From positions 137,460,950 through 137,524,949 of the forward strand of contig JAHLJT010009436.1 in assembly GCA_031308135.1 (NCBI GenBank): 64,000 nt of DNA, given 5' to 3'. The position numbers and the translations under genes are program-made. The notes under the pieces are model-generated. The model made no database searches, was not told the DNA's origin, and saw only the letters and a list, made by a program, of their open reading frames with translations. Source of the stretch: Acheta domesticus (taxonomy: Eukaryota; Arthropoda; Insecta; Orthoptera; Gryllidae). This document shows positions 46,491 to 58,491 of this stretch, in pieces (the first letter of the stretch is position 1; the number at the start of each line of letters is the position of its first letter).

Positions 46491-47050
46491 GATCAAAAAT
46501 AAAATCAATTTTTCAAGATGAAAGTTTCATGTTGTGAAATGCAATTTTTGTATAACATCATCATGAAGGATGAGCTTTGCCTCCAAGCCCAAATCACTGG
46601 TTTGGGCGCAGCCTCTGCTGATGAGGAATAACGTAATGTCAATAATAGGTGAGTTTTTGCACGTCTTAGCATGCAGCAATAAACTGTAATCTCAATCCTC
46701 TGCGTATGCAGAGATGCATAAAAGTGATGCGAAACTTGAACTGCGCTCGTGCAGAAGATCGATAAATGCTTTTGATTCTTTTAACGTTCGATTGTGCAAA
46801 AACTCTATAATACCTACTCTCTTAAATTGATATGTGTAGTAAGTTGGTATTCTAACGTATAAAGTATATTACGACAATATGTTGAATAATCTGCTTCATA
46901 ATCAAAAAAGTATTAGAGATACCTACACATCACCAGAAAATAGAGAGATAAGCTTTGTAAACTTCAAAGGAAAAACATCGGGTATTGGGATGCGCCCCTT
47001 GAATATCCGAAAAAAGATCCCCAAACGTCAATTGTCTCCCCGTCACGACG
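46490..47050. other. Unassigned AT-rich DNA
   Basis: An imperfect palindrome around 46583-46612 (GCCTCCAAGCCC against TTTGGGCGCAGCC) was seen. No gene is supported. Confidence 0.35.
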
Positions 47051-47059
47051 AATAATGAG

Positions 47060-47620
47060 AACACGCGGAAGAGTTCATCCGCAGAGGTGCCCCGGATTGC
47101 AATTCCCATCCGCCTGCCCGGCAGGCAACGCGCTGTCCACTTGGCGTACGTGACGTCAGCCTCTACGGGACAAAGCCGCAAAGCCCGGGGCCGGCCGCTG
47201 CGAGCGAGCCGGTGAGCGAACGACAGGGACAAACAGCTCTCCGCTCGCCCTCTCGCCCGTTCGCCCGCCCGCCCGTCCGTCTGTCCATCTTCCGCCTCAT
47301 CTTCCATCGAGCGAGCACACGGCTTTATCGATCGCGCGGCGATGCACAGCGCGGTGCCGCGCGGCGGGCGCGGGGAGCGGCGGCGCGCCGCGGCGCCCGC
47401 GTGGCTTCCGGCGAGCGCTATCTCCCTTCGGGGGATTAGGCCGCCCGATACGGAGCGGTGGTGGCGGTGGCGGCGGCGGGGTGGGGAAGGGGAAGGGGGA
47501 GGAGTGCGGGCAGTGGCCCCGGCTGATCCTCGGCGGACCGTGTGCCAGCGCTCTTTTGCACACCTCGCGGCGTCGGCTGGGAGCGTGAGGTGTGGTTGTC
47601 AACCATTTGGAATTCATGTG
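47060..47620. promoter_or_regulatory. CpG island with a perfect CRE
   Basis: The island is CpG-dense from about 47090 to 47590. It contains TGACGTCA at 47151-47158, the full palindromic CREB/ATF site, and TATCGATCG at about 47325, close to the DREF-type TATCGATA. A (GGC/GGT)n patch lies at 47458-47480. These fit a housekeeping-type CpG promoter, but the transcribed gene is not visible and the frames on both strands are compositional. Confidence 0.45.
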
Positions 47621-47710
47621 ATGTCCCTTGCAAGTCGTTTGCAACTGGACAAGCTGAGACAAAACGATCAATGGTTTCTATGTGTTCCTGGCAAATGCGG
47701 CATTTATCAT

Positions 47711-47724
47711 ATTATTATTATTAA

Positions 47725-47755
<31 letters not shown>
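47711..47755. repeat. (ATT)n microsatellite
   Basis: Runs of ATT with one AAT interruption. Confidence 0.96.
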
Positions 47756-47759
47756 AAAC

Positions 47760-48500
47760 AGAAAGGCATTTTTCCGACAACTGGAAGTTAATTCCGCAGA
47801 CAAAATTGTGGCAATGCAACAAGTTTCAGGAATTTTTCGAAGAAGACCTCATCCAAGCGATTAAAATTATGACGAACTACAAATCGCCAAGGATTACTAG
47901 TACTAACAATAAGATCCAGAATGATTGAATCAACAAACGAATAGCATTTCATCCCCTTCTGGCAAACGCTGTTTCATTGCACTTTACATCAAACGGAACC
48001 CCTGAAGTGGCTCACACGAAGCATCCTACTCAAAGGAGTACTTAGTACTTTGGCAAAGAATTATAGGACAATCACTTATCTGCCCGTAAATAATAAAGTT
48101 ATAACTGCAGTAAGATCTAACGGAATGAAGAGCTGATTTCAGCTTAGAGCCAGCTTTACCACTGCAGCTACTCTGACCGGGAGGTCAATGGTTGGAGTCT
48201 CGACGATGGCGGGTTTTCGACGTCGCTATAGCCTGTAGCCAGTGTTTGAGCCAAAGCATGAGTCGATTGCAGCCAATGTTTGAGCCGTTGACAGTAAAAG
48301 TGATGTAAGTCTGTGGTAAAAGTCTTCCTCAACTACGAATATTTTAGTGAGTTGAAGTAATTGTGGTGCACTACAGGTAAGTGTTGCAGAAGTTCAATCC
48401 TGTCTTTTTTTTGGTACAGGTACAGGGTAGTCAGGTTATTCTCTAAGGAACGGCATCAACTGAATTTATAGCCAATTTACTTTGGCTCCTGCATTATTAA
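47760..48500. other. AT-rich DNA with a possible tRNA-like patch near 48135-48225
   Basis: The sequence GAGCCAGCTTTACCACTGCAG..GGTTGGAGTCTCGACG has the outline of a diverged tRNA-like SINE head (A- and B-box positions), but the B box fits poorly. A GCCAGTGTTTGAGCC / GCCAATGTTTGAGCC direct repeat occurs near 48238 and 48271. Confidence 0.3.
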
Positions 48501-48506
48501 TCTTTC

Positions 48507-48875
48507 TCACGATTGCATTTTGAAGCAGCAAAGTACACTTAAAATTTGCTTGACTTGAGCCATTTCACGCACTGTTCTTCTTTTGAGATAAGGGATGACA
48601 TTATACCCGTCAGAGGGAACATAATGAATTTTATTTTTGCCAGTTAGCTCTATGTTTCCAAATTCGGAGTCATTTTTCATAAATGATTGCCCTGATACAA
48701 GAAATTTGTGATCAATAACGTTTAAATTATTGGCTCTATCTGTCACGATTTTTATTCAAGTGAAAGCAATTTGGAAGTTGCGATTTTGACCTGTCCACGA
48801 ATCACTAAAAGACATTGACCTATTTTTTCGAGATGCCTCTTCTGTGATGGGTACAGACAAACAAGCTATTTTTTG
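48507..48875 (-). pseudogene. DDE-type transposase fragment of an unclassified DNA transposon
   Basis: On the minus strand from about 48835 the frame reads F-S-D-S-W-T-G-Q-N-R-N, a stop, then I-D-H-K-F-L-V-S-G-Q-S-F, then N-D-S-E-F-G-N-I-E, then Y-V-P-S-D. I recognise the pattern S-D-x-x-x-G-Q-N-R-N followed by H-x-F-L-x-S-G-H-S and D-x-D-F-x-x-I-E from transposase-like proteins common in insect genomes. Here the His of S-G-H is Gln and a stop lies between the first two blocks. Only about 120 residues remain. Confidence 0.55.
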
Positions 48876-48879
48876 GGAG

Positions 48880-49335
48880 CCAGCACCCCCGGAAGCTGTT
48901 TTTTTGTTCCATCTGTGACTTACACCACAACTGTTTGCAGCGGTAATAGCAACTTGTTGACTACCTCTGCGTTGTGCTGACCTCTAGCAAAGAAATATTG
49001 TAGTTTGACTCACACCATTTTAGCCCGTGATGGAACAATGTTAAAATCACCTACCAGTACACATCACATCTTCCAAAATTCGACTTACACCATTTTTGCT
49101 CTCAACAACGCGTATGGAGCAGAATTCTAACGGCAGCTCCTCTGAATGGTTTTCCATAATTTCCCAGATCAATACCAGAAGTATGCCAGATCAGTACCCT
49201 AACAATCGGGCCACGAGCCGCACGCAATTTTTCCTTCCTCTTCCATGTTTTCCTCTATATCTCTTCTTTCACTTCCTCACCCCTACTTTCACACTCGCTT
49301 AAAAGTGAAAACTTGAACTTTCACACTTCACTACC
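48880..49335. other. Unassigned DNA, possibly upstream part of the same dead transposon
   Basis: Several GACTTACACC / GACTCACACCATTTT words recur at about 48918, 49009 and 49084, suggesting a dispersed or degenerate repeat. No coding block could be read with confidence. Confidence 0.35.
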
Positions 49336-49337
49336 AG

Positions 49338-49548
49338 ATGTTCGGAAATCAGTCGGGAGCTCGGAGCTTGTTAGCACCTCCGCTGGGAGAGAAATCTGGA
49401 AAGGAATATCCTCGCAAGCTATTGGTGCTGGATCTCACTTCCCAGCGGGGGTGGAACACCGCCACCTCCCGGGATAGCACTGCACTAACGGGACTAATAA
49501 CCGCAGCGTTTGTCGCGCTCAGACGCATCCACCATTCTAACAAAATTT
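49338..49548 (-). mobile_element. Family C dispersed repeat, copy 4
   Basis: The minus strand carries TTATTAGTCCCGT, GGGAGGTGGCGGTGTTCCAC, GTGAGATCCAGCACCAAT and TTCTCTCCCAGCGGAGG in the family order. The frame is open for 64 codons, with V-I-S-P-V and R-E-V-A-V-F in the same phase as copies 1 and 2. The TG tract and tRNA-like end are missing, as in copy 1. Confidence 0.75.
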
Positions 49549-49549
49549 A

Positions 49550-51275
49550 CACACCCCCACAGGAGAACCACCTGTTGTCGATTGGGCAGAGACGATGTAA
49601 AAGTTCCTATAGCTGCAAATAAATCTAGCTACTGCACAATGCTATCAAATGCCATCTTAATTTGGGCGTGGTGTATGTTTTCTACCAGAAGGCCTTTCAC
49701 AGTGTACGTCACGAATAGACGCTGAACACCCTGCAGCTCCATCGATTTCATCGGTACCGAGTACCGAGTTTTGTACGGTTAATGTACATGCTACTGAGTA
49801 CAATGTAACTTTTTTACTTGTAATACTTACAATGTAACTTAAAAACAGTGTAGATTGTCCGTAAATTAAGTAATGCTAAAGAGAAGGAATGGGGGTTTCA
49901 GGCAGAGTTACGCTGAGTTACATGCGGAAACGGGGATGTTAGTTCAGTGATATGTAATGCGGGTATTCATTTTTTCATCATTTTCTGAAATAATTCAGTT
50001 ATTCAGTTTTATACTAAAATTTTAAAACACAGACATTTTAAAAAATACAAATAAATTAAAAACTGATGATGTATAAGTTGTAACAATAAGCATAAACATT
50101 TTGCCAGTAATAGTGTTTTCATTAGATTACAAAGAAAATATTCAAAATTAATCTATAATCTGGAATTCAATTAAATTGGCACAGTAGACTCTCATCCATG
50201 CAACTATGACGGCATGTGCACAGCTTATCAGGAAGTTTCTTGCCTATGCGTCCTTCCTTCAATCAAAAATAGTCCCCAAACCTCATAAGATAAAGCCTGC
50301 ATCATCAACTTTTTCTAACTGCAATTATAAATTTTAATATATCATAAAATAAAATTAATATATCTTTTGTACTTTATACAATTTATTTTAACTAATTGTA
50401 AATTGGGGTGGCAAGCGTTAAATAATAATTTAGGAGGAAACAGGTGCGTTACAGGGGGAAGAGGGATATTCAGAATATTTCAAATTTGCGTTACGTAATT
50501 TATGGACAGTGGAGTGGACAGTGGACAGTCGACAGGAAAGATTGAAAACAAGAAATGTCCATTTCATCAGAAGAATTTTTCTAAAAGTTTCACCATCCCT
50601 CCTTGCCGTTTTGTATTAGTTTGATCCCACGAATACGACTTTTTCTTTTGTAAATGAATTCAGCAGACATCTAGTGTATGAAATGTGAACTTGACAAATA
50701 TGCAAAGTTAATTTAAATTAGTAGCGACTGAGAGCATTCAAGTTGATATGCATCCTGTGCTCCGATATCTTGAGCCAGGCTATCTAAGGTATCTAAGATA
50801 CCTTAGATATCTTGATACCTTGTATCTAAGATACAGGTATCTAAGCATTGAAATTTGAGGGAAAAAGTGTGACATCTCGAATGACACAATAAAGTGAAGT
50901 ATTATATGTCTCTACTTTCCGCCCGCCCTTAATTCAAGGAATAAAAAGTCCACAATAGCCAGTTTGGCGGTCCCTGCGGCTGAGTACAGTTTTGTGGTGC
51001 AAGATTGACGAAGGGGGAAGAAAGATGTAATCCAGTATTAGACGCGTTAGAAACACTAACAAGAATATTACACTAGAAAAAGTCAAGTATTTTGAAAGTT
51101 TCAAAAAATGGCAAATTATGCTTGAAAAGGTGAGATAAAACGATGTTTCAAAGACAAAATTGAAATATCGAACGAATGACAGGTGACGACTAACATTTTT
51201 AAAAAGTCCATGCCCTCATTTAAAGACCTCAAACTGAAGGGAAAATTGCATTCAGGTTCCTATCTCTGGCTTTAA
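49550..51275. other. AT-rich DNA with one palindromic patch
   Basis: No gene is supported. A GTGGACAGTGGACAG mini-array lies near 50514-50527. The TATCTAAG palindromic patch is listed separately. Confidence 0.4.
50776..50852. repeat. Palindromic (TATCTAAG)-type hairpin
   Basis: The block is built of GGTATCTAAG and its complement CTTAGATACC in alternation. CTAAGGTATCT is followed directly by AAGATACCTTAG, so the DNA can fold into a near-perfect hairpin. A second, looser inverted unit follows at about 50817-50845. It probably arose by replication slippage at a palindrome. Confidence 0.8.
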
Positions 51276-51277
51276 TA

Positions 51278-51400
51278 CAGTAAACCCTCGTTAGCACGAA
51301 CTCGCTTAATACGAATTTGCCGTAACACGAATAAAACGTGGGTCCCGGCAAGGGATTACAGTAATACGGACATTTGTTATTATCGGCTAACACGAATTTT
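51278..51400 (+). mobile_element. Solo pogo/Tigger-type terminus
   Basis: After TA (51276-51277) the sequence reads CAGTAAACCCTCGTTAGCAC, then GAACTCGCTTAATACGAA, as in Tigger-type left ends with sub-terminal repeats of ACACGAAT. I did not find an inverted partner between 51400 and 52700, so either the right end is lost or the element is longer and interrupted by the family B copy that follows. Confidence 0.6.
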
Positions 51401-51544
51401 ATTTAAAAGAAAATAGAAACTATACCACTTTTATAAATGCAATTTCCTTTATTGGAGCAAAAAGTTTAAAGAAAAAAATTGCAACCACTTTCCAGAAAAA
51501 ATTCAAATTGTTACTGGGGAAACATAAATAATACTCCCAAAATT

Positions 51545-51885
51545 GAAACATTAATAATCACCGGGATGGCACAACTAGGTCTTACTCCTGACGTACCAAG
51601 TTTCAGCTTAAAAGCATCTATACTGAGAGATCTGAGAGAGTCAATACATGGCATGTATTATCCATCCATATATGCCGATTTTCGGTACAATTGTGAGGGC
51701 CTTCTCACCATCTGCCCCAATCTTAACTATCTTTACAACAGTACCAATTGCTCTTAATCCCGAGGTGCGTGCAAAATTACAGCTCAAAAGAACTTTAATC
51801 ACGAATTGTACGACAAAAAATTCGAGACTGTGTTACTAAGTGATTCCAATACTTTTAAAAGTGACAGTGTGTACTTTCACAATTC
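51545..51885 (+). mobile_element. Family B repeat, copy 2
   Basis: This aligns with the complement of 34500-34790. Shared blocks are TCTTACTCCTGA, GCCCCAATCTTAACTAT-like, CAGCTCAAAAGAAC, CACGAATT and TTCGAGA..G, and GTGATTCCAATACTTTT. A frame with A-P-I-L-T-I-F and L-K-R-T-L-I-T-N is open here too (51648-51839). Unlike the copy at 34.2 kb, the terminal part is not duplicated in inverse orientation. Confidence 0.7.
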
Positions 51886-51889
51886 TTTT

Positions 51890-52690
51890 TTAGTCTCGAA
51901 TGGTTTTTTGGTCCAGAATAAATGTGTCATTATAACATACAAATTATGAATCTGAATTTGAATAATTTGAAATTTTGCTATTTATTAGTATTTGTATGTG
52001 TTATTATTTTAAAAAGGTACTCTCAACAAGAGCAAAACAAAGCATTGGAATTTATGGCCCTCTCGTAACCCTCGTTACATTTGTTTCATAGCATTTAGAA
52101 GTAATTTATTTTAAAATCGAGGCTCCGTACGATGAATATTACTACTCATGTACAAATGTAATTATATACATTTTCTATGTCTTCAGGAGAGGGGTTGTTT
52201 AAACCACCCGGAAGAAGCAAAGTTAAGTATTAAGAATACAGTGGGTGATAAGGTCAAAATAAACTTGGCCATGTTGTTAAGAATATTTATAAAACCCCAT
52301 TGGACTTACAGGATACTTTTATAGCTCTGGAGGACTGCCAACCGTTAAAGCATAGAAATAATGCACAGTTTTCAATCAAAAACCCTCCGTATCTTTATAA
52401 ATGCCCTGCAGCCTTATAAAATGATTTGCAACTTCCTTCCATCAGAGAAGCAAAGCAGAAAGCAGCAACAACTAGCCTCCACATGACAAGGCTGACCACC
52501 ACATTAATCATCTTGCTCTGAACAGCCGAGAAAACACAGAAGCGAAAATACAATAAAAAGATTTTACCACTGATATTTTAATCGCGGATTTTACTATATT
52601 AAAATCTAAACAATTATTGCAGCAGCAATCCTCGCATGAAAATATCTTAAAAATTTAAACCTGAGAATATACTGTAATATACAAAATATT
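51890..52690. other. AT-rich DNA, nothing recognised
   Basis: No supported feature. It may be part of the element that starts at 51278. Confidence 0.4.
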
Positions 52691-52699
52691 ATAAAACAA

Positions 52700-52990
52700 A
52701 CGCCGCGCTTAATCTGGACGGTCGCGGTTACTAGGTAACGAAGGCTGTTGACGCGCGAGAAGGGGGCCCTGGACGAGGGAGAGTTGGTGATTGACTGGCA
52801 TCCTGGTGGTAGCGGCGCGTATGTAACCTGAATTATTAAAGTTGGACATCGACGCGAATAGGGAGGACAAATTGTGGAACAAGTGTGCAAGAAGTGAGCA
52901 GCAAGAAAGAAGCAGACGGATTTTCGGCGCGGAAGTCAAGGGGCTACGAACTGCGGGGCCATCGTTTCACAACGCCAGACAATTTGGTAC
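52700..52990 (+). promoter_or_regulatory. GC-rich pocket with an X-box-like palindrome
   Basis: A CpG-containing pocket in AT-rich DNA starts with GTTACTAGGTAAC at 52727-52739. This is near-palindromic and close to the RFX X-box consensus GTNRCC-(0-3)-RGYAAC. A 71-codon plus-strand frame begins with ATG at 52842 (M-D-I-D-A-N-R-E-D-K) and ends at 53057. Its composition is less repetitive than the frames in other islands, but I recognise no domain. It could be a promoter with a first exon. I do not claim a gene. Confidence 0.35.
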
Positions 52991-53059
52991 AGTGAACTTA
53001 ATGCATGAAATTAAGCAAGAGAATTTTTATATTTTTAATCTCAAATCACATTCTTAATA

Positions 53060-54020
53060 AACAAAATTATTGTTGTGCCACTTTGTATGTAATTCCTTCG
53101 GAATATAAATAATTTCAGACTTCCAGGCTTCTCTGTATAGAGGGCAATCTAGTGACAACCAGCCTGCAGGTAAGCGTGCAGGTGTGTCAACATATAGATC
53201 CCAAAGCACTGAGCTAGTAAATTAAATTAGATAAAAAATAAATCATTCGTTGTTATATCACAATACTAAGGGATAACATTCTCTGTAATGTAATCGTGTA
53301 CAACCGATAATTCACTTCATGTTGAAAACCGAACAAATTGTTAATAAAATATGTTAAAATTTCGTAAATATGCACTATAAAATGGAATGAAAATAAACTT
53401 TTAGAAGAAATTTTATTTCACTTCAAGCAACGTTTTTGTCACTTTTTTAAAAAGAATTTTTTTACTCACGAAATACGTCAAAAATGAGAAGCGTAAGGTA
53501 TTGACATTCGTTCCAGAGATATTCAATTTACAGTGTCTTGACAGGAACTATGTATTACATTTTACTACTGAATTTCATTGAAGTAAAATCTTGCTTTTAT
53601 GTCCTTGGAAAGTGGTTGACAAAACATTAGTGGCCCGTGTATTGGAAAACATCGGAATTAATTGAACAAAGTCAGAAAATAACATTTTTATTGCTTTTAA
53701 TTTTCGGAATCCCAGAATTTAAATGGCCTACTCACAATTACACTGATTCACAGACTGAGAGGACAGGAAAATGTAAATTAGTAGAATAGTTTATCAAGTT
53801 CGTGGATTCTCAGATGAAGTTTATCAGAAAACTGGCGAGTGTGTCTATTAAGTAAACCTCGCCAAATGAGCTGAATTGTAATTTGAGACAATAACCAGCG
53901 AGAATCGCTGATAGGGCTTGCGATGATTATCCGAGCTCTGAAAAAGAAATTCTCACTCCTTGAGATGATTCGGCCACGAAATGAGCTTGTAAATAACCAG
54001 AAAAAAGGAAATTTGATAAA
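53060..54020. other. AT-rich DNA, nothing recognised
   Basis: A CAGGTAAGC splice-donor-like word lies at 53166 (CCTGCAGGTAAGCGTGCAGG). Without an exon to join, it is not evidence of a gene. Confidence 0.4.
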
Positions 54021-54031
54021 GGATGAATAGG

Positions 54032-54387
54032 CGATCCGGATAGCCGAGTTTGCTAAAGTGGTAGTGCCGTGGCGATCTCGGACGGAAGAATCGGAGGTTC
54101 GATTCCCGCCTCGGGCATGGGTGTGTTTGTGTATGTCCGTGTGTGTGTCGTCAGTTCATCTTTCATTATCAACATCATTCCATATCCCACACCCCCAGGA
54201 CTAGCAACCCTGCAGGATGCAACCCTACAGGATAAAAATTGGATTCAGCATAATGCTGATCCCCTCAAAAAGGAGTCACATGCACTTGCCTCGAGATCAA
54301 TGTAACTAATCCTCGGTAAGTGCAGGTGTAACTCGGTAGGTGTACTGCGTGGTCCTAGGCGGCCAATTTGCGACAAAAACAAACAAC
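54032..54387 (+). mobile_element. tRNA-derived SINE with 7-bp target duplication
   Basis: The element opens with a tRNA-like head: TAGCCGAGTTTGCTAAAGTG in the A-box position and GGTTCGATTCC, a perfect B box, about 50 bases later. The head is followed by a GTGTGTTTGTGTATGTCCGT body, a CATATCCCACACCCCCAGG block and an ACAAAAACAAACAAC tail. Identical gaatagg sequences flank it (54025-54031 and 54388-54394), as expected for a LINE-mobilised insertion. It is about 356 bases long. It is the best-preserved SINE in the window. Confidence 0.9.
54036..54117 (+). other. tRNA-like head of the SINE with pol III A and B boxes
   Basis: CCGGATAGCCGAGTTTGCT through GGTTCGATTCCCGCCTCGGG resembles a class II (Leu/Ser-type) tRNA, with an extended variable region between the arms. 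It would serve as the internal RNA polymerase III promoter of the SINE. It lacks the full acceptor-stem pairing of a working tRNA gene. Confidence 0.7.
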
Positions 54388-54399
54388 GAATAGGAATTT

Positions 54400-55428
54400 T
54401 ACCCCTCCTACCATATCTAGAGTCTTTTTGGACCCCATCATCATTATTTTTTTAATATTTTCCTGAATATTCTCAGGATATTTTCAGTCTTCAAGATATA
54501 CTTTCGTGCACCTATTTACAGGTACCAAACCATTTTCACATATTTTCCAAATTTTATTAGAGAGTTATTAATTTTTTCGTTACTTGAGTCTGGTTTGACC
54601 TACGGTATAGCTTGTTAATTTCCTATTCTCATTCGAAATATCTTGCCATGAACTTCAAATAATGTGTCTGTTACACTCAATATTCGATTTATCTCGAAAT
54701 AACTTTCGTAAACTATTATAAATATTTCTGAACCATTATGTATCAACAATGGAGATTCTGTATGGTAGAGGCTATTCTTGTTATGAATATTTAATTTAGG
54801 TAAATGATATTTACTATATTATTGAAAATAACTTATAAAATGTATTCTTATATTAAAAACAATTACTTACACACAATATATTGCCCTACACATTCGTGTT
54901 TACCACTTCCAATTGTCAGTTAAGCTTGGAGTCCAAAAAGATCCTAGGTATAGTACTTGATTGTAAATTGCAGATATGGTACGAGGGTTAAGCACTAACG
55001 CTGAAATAGGCATTTTTGAGTAAAGTAAAATAAGTAATATTGTCAAGGTCGTTAACGTGTTGATAATTAATTTCCAGTGTCAACGTCAGAATATGTTCAT
55101 ACATTTGCCGAAAAATCAGATGACTACTCATGAGAAGTCTCTGAAAGATCTTCTGCAAGTACAATTTATTCAAAGTCATAAAATTCCAAAGAAAATTTAA
55201 TAGTTTTATTGTTTGTGTAAATTGTTGAGCTCAAATCACAGCTTATCGCGCCAAAACAAAGTCACTCCTCGTTATATTGTACACGAAATATTGTACACGA
55301 CACAATATTTTTACTTGTGTGCTTTTTTTAAAATTTGTTTCATCTAGAAGATGTAGAATAAATTTCTGTAGAATAAAAGGAGGTCAAATAGTGTCCAGAC
55401 CTAAAAATCGGCACGGAACATAATCAAC
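54400..55428. other. AT-rich DNA, nothing recognised
   Basis: TATTTTC..GAATATTCTCAGGATATTTTC imperfect repeats occur near 54460-54488. No gene is supported. Confidence 0.4.
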
Positions 55429-57420
55429 AAACTAGTGGTGTTACAGAATTGCACAGACTTTCCCGTATTAGTTTTCTATTTCCTTTGGTCTCGGCCACCT
55501 ATTCGGACAGCCACATACTCTTGCCACCTGCCATCTATCGCCACCCAAAGTAATTTTTTTGATATTTTCTTAAATTTTCTGTTTCCTAATGGTAGAACGG
55601 AAATATTAATTTTATAATAATTAAAAACACAAAAACCTCGTACTAAATGGCAATTTTCTTTAAAAAAATTGTAGCTGTTTTTCTTACATGTTCTTAATTT
55701 GCCAGTTGAAATGCTAACATATGGATAGATAAGTGATCTTTCGTTCAGTGAATATATGTATGTTCTATACCTCGGAACACGGACAAAAATAGTGATTATC
55801 AAATAGGTTTTGAATAATTTCTAATAGTCCAATTTGTAAACACAAACTCTACTAAATAAAAGATCTTTATCTCATCACTGCCACCATCTCAAAGTTCACC
55901 AACAATGTAGTTTTCAAATATCCCTTGCGATATTGTTGCGGAAATTTCAATAAATCTCTGCGGATTGGTTAACAGAAATACATCATACATTGAGAATACA
56001 AATTGTAAATTTAAAAAACATTTTTTCATAAATTATTATAAAATACTATTTTTGTTTCATCTATCAATCTCGTCGAATCCTATTTGTTTTATAATCGTCC
56101 TAAACATAAAGAATAACATTGGGCGACTAATTTTGACGTCCAATTACTCCACGAATACGCATATTTTGGAAAAATTCAACCTGACCTTATTTGAAGAACT
56201 GGTATTGATGAGCATATTTTATTAAGAAAAACAATTGTACCTTCACAATTATAGTTGCAGGAAGAGATCAAACATTTTTTAATTTTTTTAATTTGTGCAA
56301 AATCATGCATTTCAACGTACATGAAACCTGCACCATTCTCTTAAGCATTCTTTATGCTATCTAAGGCCCCATTTAATAAAAACATGTGCGGTTTTTAAGA
56401 AAAAATGGTTTAAACAAAATAAAATTTCCTACGTTTGACACAAAATTTCGCAAAAAAATACTCATGTTTGTAAAAAATTGAACATAACCTTATTTGAAGA
56501 TTGTTTTTATGAACACATTTCTTTAAGAAAAAAATATATCTTCGAGCGTTTCTCAAAAGGCGGCAATATCATAATGTAAAAATTCGCCGCTAGTGTAAAT
56601 ATTACCGACGCGAGAGACAAGTCTAAAGATTGTCATGGAGTACATTTTAGTTCCATCCCTACCAAAAGTTTCAAAAAACAATGTAGAGCCGTTTTTGAGA
56701 AAATCTTGTTTTTGTAATTTCTTAAAGTAGCACATATTACACGCAATATTGTGCGAAAACTACTAACGTTTTCAAAAAATGTACATGACCTTAATGAAAG
56801 AACTCACTTTGGAAAACAAATTTTATTTGGAGGAAAAATCTCTATTTTCAATTTTGTAGTTGTAGGAAGACGCCGAAAAAATTTTGTATTTTTACAATTT
56901 CCGAAAAATCAGTTTTCAACCAACATGAGACCTACGCCATTCTCTTAAATGACTTTCAGACTATCCAACAACAAAATTTAGTCAAAATTGTTGGCGCCAA
57001 TTTTTTGAAAATTTTAAAAAAGTCCCAGGCACTTCACGGAAATTACTCCGCAAAACTGAAATATCGGTTTCAAATGCAAGGGGCCATAAAATCAGTCAGA
57101 TCGATCGGGGAATGTCGATTTCGGAGAAAATCGGCTGAACGGTTTAGTCGCTAGCGTTGTTCACAGAAGGACGGACGGACGTGCAGACATGGACAGATGT
57201 TTTGGCATCAATTGATTTTTCGGTATAAAGAACGCACAAAACAGGTGTTTTGGCTGCACCAAGAGTTTAGGAACTGGATTTTTTCAATTTTTCGTTACCA
57301 TGGTCCGGCAATGAATATTTTTCTGCTGAAAATCCGCCGTTTTTTCGCGCAGCATTACATAACTTTCCCTATATTACGTACATACTCCTTATATACGTAC
57401 GCATATGGGAAAGTGAAAAT
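55429..57420 (+). repeat. Left arm of the inverted structure
   Basis: It starts at the AACTAGTGGTG terminus and ends with CATTACATAACTTTCCCTAT..GGGAAAGT at 57348-57415, the counterpart of 60980-61050. Within it, a block beginning with an ACATGACCTTA or similar word (near 56185, 56485 and 56782) recurs about every 300 bases, so the arm itself contains diverged internal repeats. The part from 56930 on matches the copies at 3960 and 43745. Confidence 0.7.
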
Positions 57421-58491
57421 AGTTTACTTGCAATTTTTTTTATTCATATATGTGGAATCACACCTGGTTTGTCTTTCGTGCTGAAACATTACACAATGTA
57501 TCCTCAGCACTAGCAAACAGGGGGTTTCACAACTTTTCCACTTAGATGTATTTCTCTTGTTGGAGAATTTAAGCCTTTTCTCTGAAAGAGTATCAGAATA
57601 ATTCGGTAAAATTTATTGTCTCTTCAAATGCCCACGAATTCTTTTTATACACAATTCTTTCATCTTTTACAAGAGCAGAGGAATACGGTATTTTATCGTT
57701 CTATTGAATTGAATTTTACAATCTCTGATACATACATTTTTCCTCTTTTCCGTATCTAGAATCTAGAGGAATATTAGGAGAAGAATTTCATTTTAATATA
57801 TGTTTAGTTTTTCTGTCTCAAATATATAGTCTATAAAACGCAATCGAATTTCCTGACATATAGTTTGTCTCAAAGCTGTATTATCTTCAAGGCACAGAAG
57901 AAAACCATTCTAAATGTTTAGAATCGTTCAAATGAAACGCACCTGTTTCATGTCCATCGGAGGAAATTCGATAACTGGCAGTAAATAAGACAAATGAAAA
58001 ACAATATTCAAGCATCATGTACACGATGTGAGTCACTTGAAACTCGTCATGAGTATGGTCAAATTACAGCCGAAAAATCTTATGTTATTTCCCTGCGATG
58101 GATATTGAATTCAATATTTCACAAATTACTGAAATACTGGACATTTTCTTCTCGAAAACTTGTAGTGGGTTTCCTACATTCAAAAGAAGTTAATTAAAAT
58201 TCCTAGTGATAAATATCCTCAGATATTCCCTGATGATAAATATCTGATATACCACAAGATTAGTGACGATAACAGTAATCCAGTTCGTAACATAAAGTAC
58301 AAATCGTGCACTCTTAATCAGAAACATACTTCATGATATTACAACACAATGTAGTGTTCGTTGATGGTGAAGTTGCGATGATGTTTCGTCATATGAGATG
58401 AGAGACACACTGAAGGGTTATAAAATGTTTGATTTAGCATTCTCGGTGACTAATACTACTCTTCCATGAAATAAAGAATGGGAAAATTAAT

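Noticed and set aside
48135..48225. tRNA-like sequence
   Set aside because: The outline is suggestive but the B box departs from consensus and no stems close. No second copy was found.
53166..53174. Splice donor CAGGTAAGC
   Set aside because: No convincing upstream coding exon or downstream acceptor was found, so the match alone was not listed as a gene feature.
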